A DNA stretch of 64,000 bases. Source: Cristatella mucedo. Lineage: Eukaryota; Bryozoa; Phylactolaemata; Cristatellidae. The notes below the pieces were generated by a model. The model ran no database searches and was not told where the DNA came from. It saw nothing but the letters and a program-made list of their open reading frames with translations. Below, piece after piece: positions 52,205 through 57,096 of the stretch. Positions within the stretch are counted from its first letter, which is position 1. Every line of letters starts with the position of its first letter. Both the position numbers and the translations under genes were made by a program. The stretch spans positions 491,001 through 555,000 of the forward strand of contig WPIO01000125.1 in the NCBI GenBank assembly GCA_009760855.2. Direction: 5' to 3'.

Positions 52205-53234
52205 ACTTGTTCAGTGCTGCTTGTAAGGATGCATGCTAACAACACGTATGCTGAAGCAAAAGTATTCATAATAATAACGTACTGGTTTGAAACGCTCATA
52301 CAGAATCGTGCTCTGAACATAGCCCCTTTTGTTCACATTATGTGCCAGACTAGCAAGCTAAGCTAGGTGTGCTTCGGATGTGCGATCACAAGCAGTATGA
52401 ACTAATCTTGACGATCTGATGGCAGCATTAAGGAAGACAAACCTCTGCAGAGATAGACACCATGCTTTTATTGTGTCAGGGAAACACTAAACCACTCTAT
52501 CCGAATGATTTCAGCTCGGAGGCCATTAAAGGTTGCTTGTGGGATAGAACAGTGGAATTCCCAGACAGCGTTTTCAGGTAAAACGGACTGATATTTGGGC
52601 AAAACACAGAGGCATTAGGTGGCTTTTTAAAAATTACCAACAAGAACCTGCCTGTGGGAATATATGTCAATATGGAAGGCTACAACTCGTTTTCACATCG
52701 GGATTGAAACTACAACCACTTAAGTCAGCACAGTAATTTACAATTAAGTAGTTACGATCATGATCCTTATTGGAGGCAAGCCCACCGGAAGAAAATCCAA
52801 AAAGAAAAAGGTATGCAGCAACCTCCTGCCAGAAGCTGTAGTCTATAGCTGGTTGGTCTAATTTAGATTTTGGCAGGAAGCAGCAAGTTCACCCAAAAGA
52901 AAGTCAAAATAAATGTTTAATAGTAAGCAACCTGCAGAGCACGAGGGACTGAATCATGACAGTTTTTCATTATGCTAGTCCCAAGGTAGGTGCAAATGTA
53001 AGAGGCAACTGCAATCTCATTGGCACGACAGACAACTTTGCGATGACCTTACTGCCTCTACAGTAACACAGGTCAGCCAGCAAGGTTGCTTAAAAGTTGC
53101 AACTGTTGATTGCGCCTAGAATGTGCAAAACAATATACCTCGTCTGAAACTCCGTCCTCATCTCCATGGAAGTGTACCCTTCGTGGAAGAACTGCAGAAT
53201 CATGCGGTATCGGCATGCAGCTTTCGTATGACAT
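15014..53234 (-). CDS. MSH5: MSH5, meiotic MutS homologue (26 exons)
   Basis: Predicted MutS-family ATPase that with MSH4 forms the MutS-gamma clamp stabilising recombination intermediates and promoting meiotic crossovers in the nucleus; it is not a mismatch-repair protein. Exons, 5' to 3' (descending): 53234-53139, 51721-51598, 51094-51014, 50727-50662, 44671-44550, 44332-44232, 44044-44009, 43901-43813, 43698-43653, 43510-43372, 42328-42266, 40494-40423, 31948-31892, 26714-26642, 26532-26423, 26284-26204, 25153-25108, 24995-24954, 24095-23999, 22891-22802, 22711-22585, 20517-20368, 20066-19992, 15685-15542, 15444-15307, 15196-15014. They total 2448 bases, 815 residues plus stop, with every phase matching; the human protein is ~834. 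Walker [10 protein letters not shown] is at 573-581, STFMIDLNQ at 628-636 and Walker [11 protein letters not shown] at 650-659. The mismatch-recognition domain I Phe motif is not evident, as expected for MSH5. All introns are GT-AG except one GC-AG. Exon 1 is the least certain. Confidence 0.94.
15307..15444 (-). CDS. MSH5: MSH5 exon 25
   Basis: Residues 710-755, [20 protein letters not shown] then [17 protein letters not shown], the dimerisation region with the S-xA-xxxA-xxAGLP motif. Donor GAG|GTAAGG. Confidence 0.96.
15542..15685 (-). CDS. MSH5: MSH5 exon 24
   Basis: Residues 662-709, [20 protein letters not shown] then [13 protein letters not shown], the conserved catalytic-His segment (TxxH/N) of MutS ATPases. 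Separated from exon 23 by a 4.3 kb intron. Confidence 0.96.
15686..19991 (-). other. MSH5 intron 23, unassigned sequence
   Basis: A 4.3 kb intron with no recognised exon. Contains a small LINE-A tail in reverse (about 19199-19260) and an AT-rich (AAT/TTA) palindromic tract near 18816-18847. The origin of the rest is not recognised. Confidence 0.5.
19992..20066 (-). CDS. MSH5: MSH5 exon 23 (Walker B)
   Basis: Residues 637-661, [20 protein letters not shown] then KGTDM. Contains Walker B ILDE and the following GKGT. Acceptor CTATTTTCCCAG, donor GTACGT. Confidence 0.96.
20368..20517 (-). CDS. MSH5: MSH5 exon 22
   Basis: Residues 587-636, [20 protein letters not shown] and [13 protein letters not shown]. 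This is the ATPase signature-helix region, where MutS proteins have STFMxE/D. The donor GTCTGT is non-optimal. Confidence 0.96.
22585..22711 (-). CDS. MSH5: MSH5 exon 21 (Walker A)
   Basis: Residues 544-586, starting [16 protein letters not shown] and ending [18 protein letters not shown]. It contains the P-loop TGPNASGKS, the nucleotide-binding loop of MutS ATPases. Donor CAG|GTTAGT. Confidence 0.97.
22802..22891 (-). CDS. MSH5: MSH5 exon 20
   Basis: Residues 514-543, [20 protein letters not shown] to IHEG, the MutS segment leading to the ATPase (LALAxxAxxxxYxRPxxxxxxxxxxxxGRHP). Confidence 0.94.
23132..23352. repeat. Compound (CA)n-(TA)n-(GACA)n-(GA)n microsatellite
   Basis: A pure CA run (about 23132-23184), a short TA run, then GACA and GA runs to about 23352. 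Lies in the MSH5 intron between exons 19 and 20, about 240 bases upstream (transcript sense) of exon 20. Confidence 0.95.
23999..24095 (-). CDS. MSH5: MSH5 exon 19
   Basis: Residues 482-513, [20 protein letters not shown] to QLD, matching the QETLLMYQLQ clamp-helix region. The acceptor used is TTGCAG at 24096, chosen because it restores the frame from exon 18. Confidence 0.92.
24873..24923. repeat. (GA)n microsatellite beside MSH5 microexon
   Basis: About 25 pure GA units. On the transcribed (minus) strand this is a CU tract starting about 30 bases after the donor of the 42-base exon 18. Confidence 0.97.
24954..24995 (-). CDS. MSH5: MSH5 exon 18 (42-base microexon)
   Basis: Residues 468-481, [14 protein letters not shown], matching ELDxLLGDLHCEI. 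Acceptor TTGTTGTAG, donor G|GTAGGT. About 30 bases downstream of its donor the transcript carries a pure (CU)n tract of about 50 bases. Confidence 0.92.
25108..25153 (-). CDS. MSH5: MSH5 exon 17
   Basis: Residues 453-467, [15 protein letters not shown], matching FLSEEKLHYRSARTK of vertebrates. Acceptor TTTGTTGCAG; donor G|GTAGCC leaves one base of the next Glu codon. Confidence 0.93.
26204..26284 (-). CDS. MSH5: MSH5 exon 16
   Basis: Residues 426-452, [12 protein letters not shown] and LPGVEFM, equivalent to the IGFLLSIP...GLDFMF region. Acceptor TTTTGCTAG, donor ATG|GTAAGC. Confidence 0.94.
26423..26532 (-). CDS. MSH5: MSH5 exon 15
   Basis: Residues 389-425, with [20 protein letters not shown] and the ending CNIVYLPQ. 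The donor is CAG|GCAAGA, a GC donor. The conserved continuation into IGYLLAIP (exon 16) requires this junction. Confidence 0.93.
26642..26714 (-). CDS. MSH5: MSH5 exon 14
   Basis: Residues 365-388, [20 protein letters not shown] then DLDA: the conserved VDFExS...NRFxVxPxxDPxxD motif. Donor A|GTGAGT. Confidence 0.95.
27230..27920 (+). repeat. Divergent LINE-A-like fragment in MSH5 intron
   Basis: Degraded reverse-transcriptase C-terminus: relics of the [14 protein letters not shown] and KAWNSL blocks (for example TAAAGCCTGGAATTCTCTAC near 27690). A tail-like end with ATTATTATTATTATAA lies at about 27908. Many stops. Confidence 0.5.
28030..28510 (+). repeat. LINE family B, 3' fragment
   Basis: Encodes a C-terminal ORF2 stretch ([20 protein letters not shown], then [20 protein letters not shown] and LWNSLP), followed by a 3'UTR ending GTGGAGTTACTGACGGAGAT. 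Distinct from family A in protein and tail. In the MSH5 intron between exons 13 and 14. Confidence 0.75.
28779..28855. repeat. (TA)n(TG)n microsatellite
   Basis: About 30 TA units followed by TG units, immediately left of the Tc1-like element's left end. Tc1/mariner elements insert at TA, so this is a natural landing site. Confidence 0.95.
28860..30240 (+). mobile_element. Tc1-like transposon, dead
   Basis: A Tc1/mariner family element in the MSH5 intron, plus orientation. The left end (ACTCAAAGGCAAAAGTATTT) looks like a Tc1 terminal repeat. The transposase starts near ATG 29193 with the paired-type HTH block [20 protein letters not shown]. It continues in other frames through [12 protein letters not shown], a VVWSEK block near 29640 and [13 protein letters not shown] near 30030, which carries the catalytic Glu of the DD34E triad. 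The frame ends at a TAG near 30223. Stops and frame changes occur throughout; the middle Asp block reads HHEN instead of QDN. No matching right terminal repeat was found. Non-functional. Confidence 0.8.
31065..31190 (+). repeat. tRNA-derived SINE family 1 (degenerate)
   Basis: GGTAAGGTGCTTGCC (A-box side), AGTCTCGAGCCCTGATGCAT (B-box side), then a degraded LINE-like tail running into a (TA)n tract. A ten-base G run interrupts the head. Confidence 0.5.
31189..31222. repeat. (TA)n microsatellite
   Basis: A simple TA run at the tail of the adjoining SINE, possibly grown from the SINE's AT-rich tail. Confidence 0.9.
31387..31445. repeat. (CA)n-rich tract
   Basis: CACACA/CATACA repeats in the MSH5 intron upstream of exon 14. 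The long open frames here are artefacts of the repeat. Confidence 0.9.
31892..31948 (-). CDS. MSH5: MSH5 exon 13
   Basis: Residues 346-364, [19 protein letters not shown], equivalent to vertebrate IAQEFSDDLHHIASLIGKV. Acceptor TTTTCTTTGCAG, donor GTAAGC. Confidence 0.93.
32005..32075 (+). repeat. LINE family A tail only
   Basis: AAGTGCCTAGAAAGAGATTA followed by the hairpin's second arm and TATTATTATTC. Lies about 60 bases upstream (transcript sense) of MSH5 exon 13. Confidence 0.65.
32376..32865 (-). repeat. LINE family A, 3' fragment
   Basis: Reverse-oriented, with an (AAT)n tail at its left and protein remnants [20 protein letters not shown] and [19 protein letters not shown]. It ends near 32865. 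Confidence 0.8.
33070..35650 (+). repeat. LINE family A, longest copy (endonuclease to tail)
   Basis: The only copy with an upstream APE-type endonuclease remnant: [14 protein letters not shown] near 33150 and [12 protein letters not shown]...SSDHMLISF near 33590-33700. The RT palm follows in broken frames ([11 protein letters not shown] near 34525, [17 protein letters not shown] near 34710). About 34780 it jumps directly to [20 protein letters not shown], so the catalytic YADD segment is deleted. The C-terminal 161 codons (34926-35411) are open and well preserved. The tail is a TTATTATTATTATTATTATT run. Sits in the 8.5 kb MSH5 intron between exons 12 and 13. Confidence 0.85.
36320..36840 (+). 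repeat. Degenerate LINE fragment
   Basis: Relics of a C-terminal ORF2 block ([20 protein letters not shown]) and a tail-like TTTAGTTCTCTTAATGTGCT followed by an ATTATTG end. Family assignment is uncertain. Confidence 0.4.
36860..37017 (-). repeat. tRNA-derived SINE family 1
   Basis: One of the best-preserved copies, reverse-oriented: the A-box region reads GGTACAGTGGTTAAGGTGCT, the B-box GGGCTCGAGCCCC, and the tail hairpin GAATAGAGATTAGGTTCTCT before the TATA-rich end. Confidence 0.75.
37150..37235. repeat. Degenerate TTTAGGG-type repeat
   Basis: A run of GGTTTAGG, GATTTAGGG, CATTTAGGG and TTTTTAGGG units, a degenerate heptamer repeat resembling a telomeric motif. A CCCTAAA-type tract at 55130-55215 is the other example. 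Confidence 0.6.
38040..38726 (+). repeat. LINE family B, 3' fragment
   Basis: Remnants of PRLDCCNS (near 38140) and of [20 protein letters not shown] and [13 protein letters not shown] near 38320-38420, followed by the family-B 3'UTR (AAAACTCTCCTGAGTATACC). Frames are broken. Confidence 0.65.
38727..38822 (-). repeat. LINE family A tail fragment
   Basis: An (AAT)n run followed by the reverse complement of the 3' hairpin and CTGCAAAGGAAGCACGATCG. It replaces the end of the family-B copy on its left, so it inserted into or beside that tail. Confidence 0.7.
39720..39850 (+). repeat. tRNA-derived SINE family 1 (degenerate)
   Basis: GGTTTGGCACATGGGTGCTC, then TGAGCTCGAGCACTTCGGC and a decayed tail ending AATAAATTATAA. 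Confidence 0.5.
40423..40494 (-). CDS. MSH5: MSH5 exon 12
   Basis: Residues 322-345, [12 protein letters not shown] and KVISIFEK, a helical core segment. Phase 0 at both ends; donor AAG|GTATGT. Followed by an 8.5 kb intron with the longest LINE-A copy of the window. Confidence 0.88.
40590..40730 (+). repeat. LINE family A tail fragment
   Basis: GCATGCTGAAATTATGCATG-type 3'UTR sequence, then the degraded hairpin and TATTATTATT. Close to the acceptor side of MSH5 exon 12. Confidence 0.55.
40905..41035. repeat. (CA)n-rich tract
   Basis: Imperfect CACACA/CATACA/CATAGA repeats; apparent Cys/Val-rich open frames here are repeat artefacts. Confidence 0.9.
41412..41532 (+). repeat. tRNA-derived SINE family 1 (degenerate)
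   Basis: GAGGTAAGTGCTTGCC, TCGTGGACCCGAACCCTA and a LINE-like tail (AGCACCTGGACTGAGAGTAA, TCTCCTAGGGTGATATAA). Confidence 0.55.
41695..42050. repeat. Long (CA)n-rich tract
   Basis: About 350 bases dominated by CACACA with CATACA, CGAATGCA and ACAAACA interruptions, including near-pure runs at 41804-41832 and 41958-42030. In the MSH5 intron between exons 11 and 12. Confidence 0.95.
42103..42236 (+). repeat. tRNA-derived SINE family 1, best copy
   Basis: A complete element: GGTTTGGTCCAGCGGTTAAG (A-box region), GGTCGTGGGCTCGAGCCC (B-box region), and a tail with a GAATAGAGATTTAGTTCTCT hairpin, GGGGCGC and an AT-rich end. It stops about 30 bases before the donor side of MSH5 exon 11. Confidence 0.8.
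42266..42328 (-). CDS. MSH5: MSH5 exon 11
   Basis: Residues 301-321, [20 protein letters not shown], equivalent to vertebrate ILKRM...VSDWQVLYK. Acceptor CTGCTCTTTGCAG, donor AAG|GTAAGT. Confidence 0.94.
43215..43300 (+). repeat. LINE family B tail fragment
   Basis: AAACTCTCCTGCGCAACACC, TTTATGGCTTTGTGGAGTTA and GGAGATACATTACATTATAT. Lies within 75 bases of the exon 10 donor of MSH5. Confidence 0.65.
43372..43510 (-). CDS. MSH5: MSH5 exon 10
   Basis: Residues 254-300, [20 protein letters not shown] continuing to KSVKALP. Continues the RxWxxxPxxDxxxLxxRxD motif universal to MutS proteins. Confidence 0.96.
43653..43698 (-). CDS. MSH5: MSH5 exon 9
   Basis: Residues 239-253, [16 protein letters not shown], the MutS core motif (xxNxxxTxxGxRLLRxWxxxP). 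Acceptor CACCTGCTTTAG; the donor CG|GTACTT splits the final Arg codon. Confidence 0.93.
43813..43901 (-). CDS. MSH5: MSH5 exon 8
   Basis: Residues 209-238, [20 protein letters not shown] then STKEGLSLF. This is the MutS lever/core motif just before the GxLNRC region; unmistakable MSH5 similarity. Confidence 0.96.
44009..44044 (-). CDS. MSH5: MSH5 exon 7 (36-base microexon)
   Basis: Residues 197-208, [10 protein letters not shown], equivalent to the vertebrate HLVNIDQDTYS. Only 36 bases long; acceptor GATGTTTTAG, donor GG|GTAATT. Skipping it would keep the frame. Confidence 0.88.
44232..44332 (-). CDS. MSH5: MSH5 exon 6
   Basis: Residues 164-196, [20 protein letters not shown] followed by [10 protein letters not shown]: strongly conserved connector-domain motif. 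Donor CT|GTAAGC. Confidence 0.95.
44550..44671 (-). CDS. MSH5: MSH5 exon 5
   Basis: Residues 123-163, including [10 protein letters not shown] and the helix [20 protein letters not shown], in the equivalent of the vertebrate segment preceding VRALGGLL. Preceded by a 5.99 kb intron carrying LINE-A copies. Confidence 0.9.
44778..44925 (+). repeat. tRNA-derived SINE family 1 (long subfamily)
   Basis: Same head as 42103, but with the ~27-base extra segment between the boxes that is also found at 1541. The B-box GGGCTCGAGCCC is intact. The tail is decayed. Confidence 0.65.
45940..47033 (+). repeat. LINE family A, 3' third
   Basis: Starts at TTTGATCCCTCCCAGC, just after the YADD position, and runs through [36 protein letters not shown] and [15 protein letters not shown]. 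Frameshifts occur near 46270 and 46600. The tail hairpin and TATTATTATT end at about 47030. In the MSH5 intron between exons 4 and 5. Confidence 0.85.
47040..48860. other. MSH5 intron 4, unassigned part
   Basis: AT-rich intronic DNA with no conserved exon. A frame at 48369-48572 (minus) has no MSH5 similarity and is not needed, since exons 4 and 5 join in phase. Confidence 0.5.
48865..49440 (-). repeat. LINE family A, 3' fragment
   Basis: Reverse-oriented: tail AATAATAATTATAATACA, the hairpin, 3'UTR, then C-terminal remnants up to the [15 protein letters not shown] frame. The 5' break is near 49440. Confidence 0.8.
49441..50661. other. MSH5 intron 4, distal part
   Basis: No exon found. A short family-2 SINE-like segment (AATTACCCAATGCAGGACTC) lies near 49616. 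The rest is unassigned. Confidence 0.4.
50662..50727 (-). CDS. MSH5: MSH5 exon 4
   Basis: Residues 101-122, [20 protein letters not shown]-like and weakly conserved. Strong splice sites (TTTTCGTTTGCAG acceptor, A|GTAAGT donor) and phases matching both neighbours support it. Confidence 0.8.
51014..51094 (-). CDS. MSH5: MSH5 exon 3
   Basis: Residues 74-100, with [15 protein letters not shown], equivalent to the conserved INPxxVVTSxxQDE region. Acceptor TATTTCAG, donor T|GTGAGT. Confidence 0.9.
51598..51721 (-). CDS. MSH5: MSH5 exon 2
   Basis: Residues 33-73, including [14 protein letters not shown], the N-terminal domain I start of MSH5 proteins. Acceptor GGTGTAG has a weak pyrimidine tract. 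Donor A|GTGAGT is at 51597. An in-frame stop upstream makes either splicing or initiation at 51709 necessary. Confidence 0.88.
51840..52205. repeat. Alternating purine-pyrimidine tract with palindrome
   Basis: About 365 bases of CA/CG/TG-type alternation in MSH5 intron 1, ending in a (TG)n run (about 52156-52202). It contains a perfect 24-base palindrome at 51941-51964, centred on CGCACGTGCG. Such sequence can adopt left-handed or cruciform DNA. The many overlapping open frames are not genes. Confidence 0.9.
53139..53234 (-). CDS. MSH5: MSH5 exon 1 (candidate)
   Basis: Residues 1-32, starting at ATG 53234. The end is acidic ([10 protein letters not shown]) and meets a GTATAT donor in phase 0, matching the phase-0 acceptor of exon 2. 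Vertebrate MSH5 also has an acidic stretch just before the corresponding LxxLWxxGxLG motif. The alternative is that translation starts at ATG 51709 within exon 2. Confidence 0.5.
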
Positions 53235-53676
53235 CCCGTTGTTTGTTCCTGGTGTGCAATATTGACACGAGCAGCATGCAGCACACATCGCATTGAAAAG
53301 TCAAATGCTAATCGGATCAAGCGTCCTAAGTTTGTACGGTCAGAAACATTGTTAAGCAACGGGGGGGGGGGGTCCGGATGAAACTAGGGAGAAGAAGCAT
53401 AATGTGAGAAAGTGGGGTCCAAGGTCACTAAACGCATGATTGTGAAATCGTACTAGTTAAACTGTTGAAGGTGAGGGAGTAGCCCTCACAGGTGACAGAG
53501 AACCGATTTGGTATGGCTGAAAAGCCAATGCTCGGATGGAGCTAAGTGCATTGCAGGTTTGTTGCCCAAGTAAGCCGGATGCACTATTTACTATATATGT
53601 GCTTTGTGGTTTGCTCACGACCAACATTGCATACTGTAATTAGTTTTTTTTTAAAGGAGCCGATACTCGATCTCGC

Positions 53677-53756
<80 letters not shown>

Positions 53757-54528
53757 CGGGCCTACTAATCGTGGTGGAGACTAAAGGGGAGGCAAACGCC
53801 TTCTGAGGTAACGCCCTCCGGCAAAAAGAGGGAGGTGAGGCTGGCATCCTCAGCTCCAGCTGACTATATCGGTGCTCGGTTGGACGAGTGAATCGCTGAT
53901 GCAGCTTGATGGGTCTTTCTTCACCGAGGACGATGAACAGGTTTTCTTTCAACTCACTGTAAAACCTTGCAACTATCATTATCCTAACCTTGCCTACAGC
54001 TCCTGCATGTGCGACAGTACAGTAATCAAGCTCTCTGGGGCCTGGCTCTTTAATTTGCTCTACTAACACTTATTTCTTTACTTTTAAAGTGTGAAGCTGA
54101 TATCGAGCCGACATTTGTGAGTTGGTCACGCACACGCCTTGCCTATTAAAGCCTAGATCACTGGCGATATTAGCTATGTTTTTGATCACATTCTTCGAAA
54201 GAGAGGATACAACTGATATGCAACACGAGAAGGCCTCGGCTCACGGCTTCAGGATTCGCATAGCTGACTTCTAAGAACGAAAGCAACAGTTCTTTGAATG
54301 CAACATGTGGAGACCACAGGTACAGCTATCTAATTGGTTATGGGTGATGCAAAGTAGCATTTGGCAGCTCACAGAAATGCAGAAAATGCAGCATGTGCAG
54401 CATGGTTGAGCAAGTATCTTAGCCTGTCTAGCATGTTGGTATTCTTGACGAATTGAACAAAAGGTGAATAAGCGAGCGATGTAAACTTTCTTTCAGGAGT
54501 AATTGCATTCGTATGTTCTGGTGTAAGC
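53235..54528. other. Region upstream of MSH5 exon 1
   Basis: Presumed MSH5 promoter side. Contains a G run near 53361 and an (ATCT)n tract. A 108-codon frame on the minus strand (54069-53743) and a 64-codon plus frame (53875-54066) show no recognised domain. Confidence 0.4.
53680..53757. repeat. (ATCT)n microsatellite
   Basis: About 18 nearly perfect ATCT units. Confidence 0.97.
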
Positions 54529-55458
54529 TAGTGGCCGAGCCAGGGGGTAGGCAAGGGAGCATTTGCCTCTCACCCTAGGTCTCACCCTTGGCATCGACCT
54601 GGGCGGTTGTAGGACACCCCCCCCCCCCCCCCCAGGTCATTCCCCCCCAGTGGACCCTAGGACATCCCCCCCCCGACATTCCCCCCTCCCCGGGTAGGAC
54701 ATTTCCCCCTTATGTTGCTGAATGTATAACTAAGAATACATATATATATATATATATATTTATATATACATGATTAAATGAAGTTCATACTTTATTAAAA
54801 TAAAATCCACTCAGTATAATTAGAGGAACGGATGGATTGGAAGGATGGTTTCTAATGGAGCGAGCAGCGGTGGCGGCGTCAGCGGCGAGCTATACAGTTT
54901 GGTTCTGCGGAAGTTAGGTCCAGCTCGACGCCGCCAGGCACGTGTTCGTACCTGTCAAAGCGGGCGCTCGCTACGGCGCGCCGCGAGTTCATGCAAATGA
55001 GCGCTAAGCCTCAGAGGTCTGCTGAGTATAACTCGACCTCAACAGACTAATACGCACTAATTAAAACGCAGAATACGAGCATGGGTGGATTTAGGCGGCG
55101 GAGGCGCAGCCCGCCCTAAACACTAAAACCGTAAACGCCAAAGCCTAAATTCTAAACCCTAAACGATAAACCCTAAAAGCTAAACCCTAAAACCATAAAC
55201 ACTCAACCCTAAACCATATACGGGGGGGGGAATGTCCGAGGGGAAATGTGGGGGGGGGGGAATGTCCGTACCCCGACCTGGGCAGCCCCCTATGAATTTG
55301 CACCCGCCGACTGTCACTAACGACGAAATTGTGTCCTACTCCAGTCGACAAGCACCCATCGAGTTCGCACTGAATAAACACTACGGTTGTGTTGTGAGCT
55401 ATAATTTTTTTATTACTTACGGGTTTGCCCCTACATAAATATCCTGGCTCTGCAGCTG
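54529..55458. mobile_element. hAT-like non-autonomous element
   Basis: Terminal inverted repeats of about 16 bases: the left end TAGTGGCCGAGCCAGG pairs (12 of 16) with the reverse complement of the right end, CCTGGCTCTGCAGCTG. Flanks GTGTAAGC (54521-54528) and GTGTCAGC (55459-55466) look like an 8-base target duplication, the hAT size. The interior carries no transposase. It holds two C-rich or G-rich blocks in inverted orientation (about 54612-54715 and 55219-55270) and a degenerate CCCTAAA tract. Confidence 0.6.
55130..55215. repeat. Degenerate CCCTAAA-type repeat
   Basis: Units such as CCCTAAAC, AACCCTAAACG and AAACCCTAAAAG in tandem with variation, inside the hAT-like element. It is the complement of the motif at 37150-37235. 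Confidence 0.65.
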
Positions 55459-55466
55459 GTGTCAGC

Positions 55467-56599
55467 AGTTATGAAAGTCTGCAGAGCTTTTGGGCTGGTG
55501 TTACCATAACCAACATACTACCTTTAATTGCTAATGGACTTGCCATACGTTGCTAAAGCTCTACCTTAATAAAAAATAAAAATCAAAGTAAATGATGATA
55601 TAACCAAACCCTTCTCATCGGAAACCGTATGGTATACTCTTGATTGGAGATGCCAAAGCTAGACTATCATAGCTGCTCTGCTTTGAGCTGTTAACTATAA
55701 AGACTGCTTGGCTCTTACAATGCTTTTTATTATTATTAGTGGTGGTCTTGAGCATTTAAGCTTTATGATTATTTGTCTAAGACCATGCAAAATCGTCATA
55801 TTTGATCCTCGTCAAAATTTAGGTCATAATGGTAAACCAAAGAACACACGAGCTCCCTGTTCTCTCTAAGCTAGACGCCTGGAACTAAGTATTCGCTGTA
55901 CTGCTGCAGAAGCCACACTGACTACCGTTGGGGATGAAAAAGGCTGCTTAGTTAGTCTTAAATCCAAGAAATTTAACCATGCGTCTCCTCTGCCAAAGAG
56001 AGCTTCGCTAGCTCTAGGTTGATCAGAAGATACAAAGTGAGATTTGCTTTGACCCATAAAACTCACAATGTCTTCAATCGTCTATATGCTACAGAACTAC
56101 TTCACCAGTTTCAACCTCAGATCCTCACATCAATAGCTGCAGTGATCAACTGTGCGTGATGGAAGTTTTTGCTCAGCGAGTCCCAGGTTTTGTAATAAAA
56201 AATGCAATGACACCGGCTCTCCTGTTGTGAACTGTTGTCGGCCGATTGTGGCACTACTTTTTCAGCCACCTTTTGCATGTCTGCCAAATGCACCATATCT
56301 ACTCAGCGGTTAGTACAGGCTCAGCTTCCATAGAATTTTTTCTCTATGCATCTTTCGAACGAATATACACAATGACCTATCGGTGCTACTTGCCTCCATG
56401 TAGGCACAAGGCCATTCGCGTGCTCTTCGCCCTTTTTGCCTGCAGCAACCTCAAATTTTTATTTTTAGTGCCCCTAACTGATTGTGGCTTTTCCTGTAAA
56501 ACTACAGACTGCTCTTGGCTTTCAGACAGCTCACAAAGCAGACTTAGTCGGATCTCTGAGTCTTACGGACCTATGATAAATAATAGAAAAACCTCAGGA
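55467..56599. other. Spacer without recognised gene
   Basis: No conserved coding segment. Scattered LINE-B-like relics (for example near 56085-56180, CTACTTCACCAGTTTCAACC) suggest an old insertion. The 123-codon frame at 56246 has no domain. Confidence 0.4.
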
Positions 56600-56967
56600 A
56601 AACTTGTCAGTTTTTAAAGTAGTTCAATTTCTATCAAGGTAGAGTCTCTTTGGTAGTTTTTCTGGATCTTTCGACAGCATTTAATACTATTCATCATAAC
56701 AAATCCTGCTTGAGTACTAGTCATCTCGCCTGGCACCACTGGCGCTGTACTGCAACGGTTGAGGTCAGAAATTCGAATATAGCTCAGTCGGAAATTTCAG
56801 GGCATTGCTGTCAACGAACAATAACAATCTGAGGGGCTTTTAAAGTATGGGGTACTCCAAGGATCTGTGCTTGGTCCACTTCTTTTCACAACTTATATTC
56901 TTCCTCTTGCTAATGGTATCGCTAAGCAAAGTCCAGGCTTTCTTTTTTAAGCATGTGACAAAACAAA

Positions 56968-56990
56968 CAGACATAGACAGACAGATAGAC

Positions 56991-57059
<69 letters not shown>

Positions 57060-57096
57060 GGCAGACAGACAGACACACACACACACACACACACAC
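56968..57096. repeat. (GACA)n(CA)n microsatellite
   Basis: About 25 GACA/GATA units followed by a CA run, sitting within the family-B RT region where the catalytic strand would lie. Confidence 0.95.

Noticed and set aside
54588-54773. Proline-rich frame
   Set aside because: Translation of the C-rich block of the hAT-like element, not a gene.
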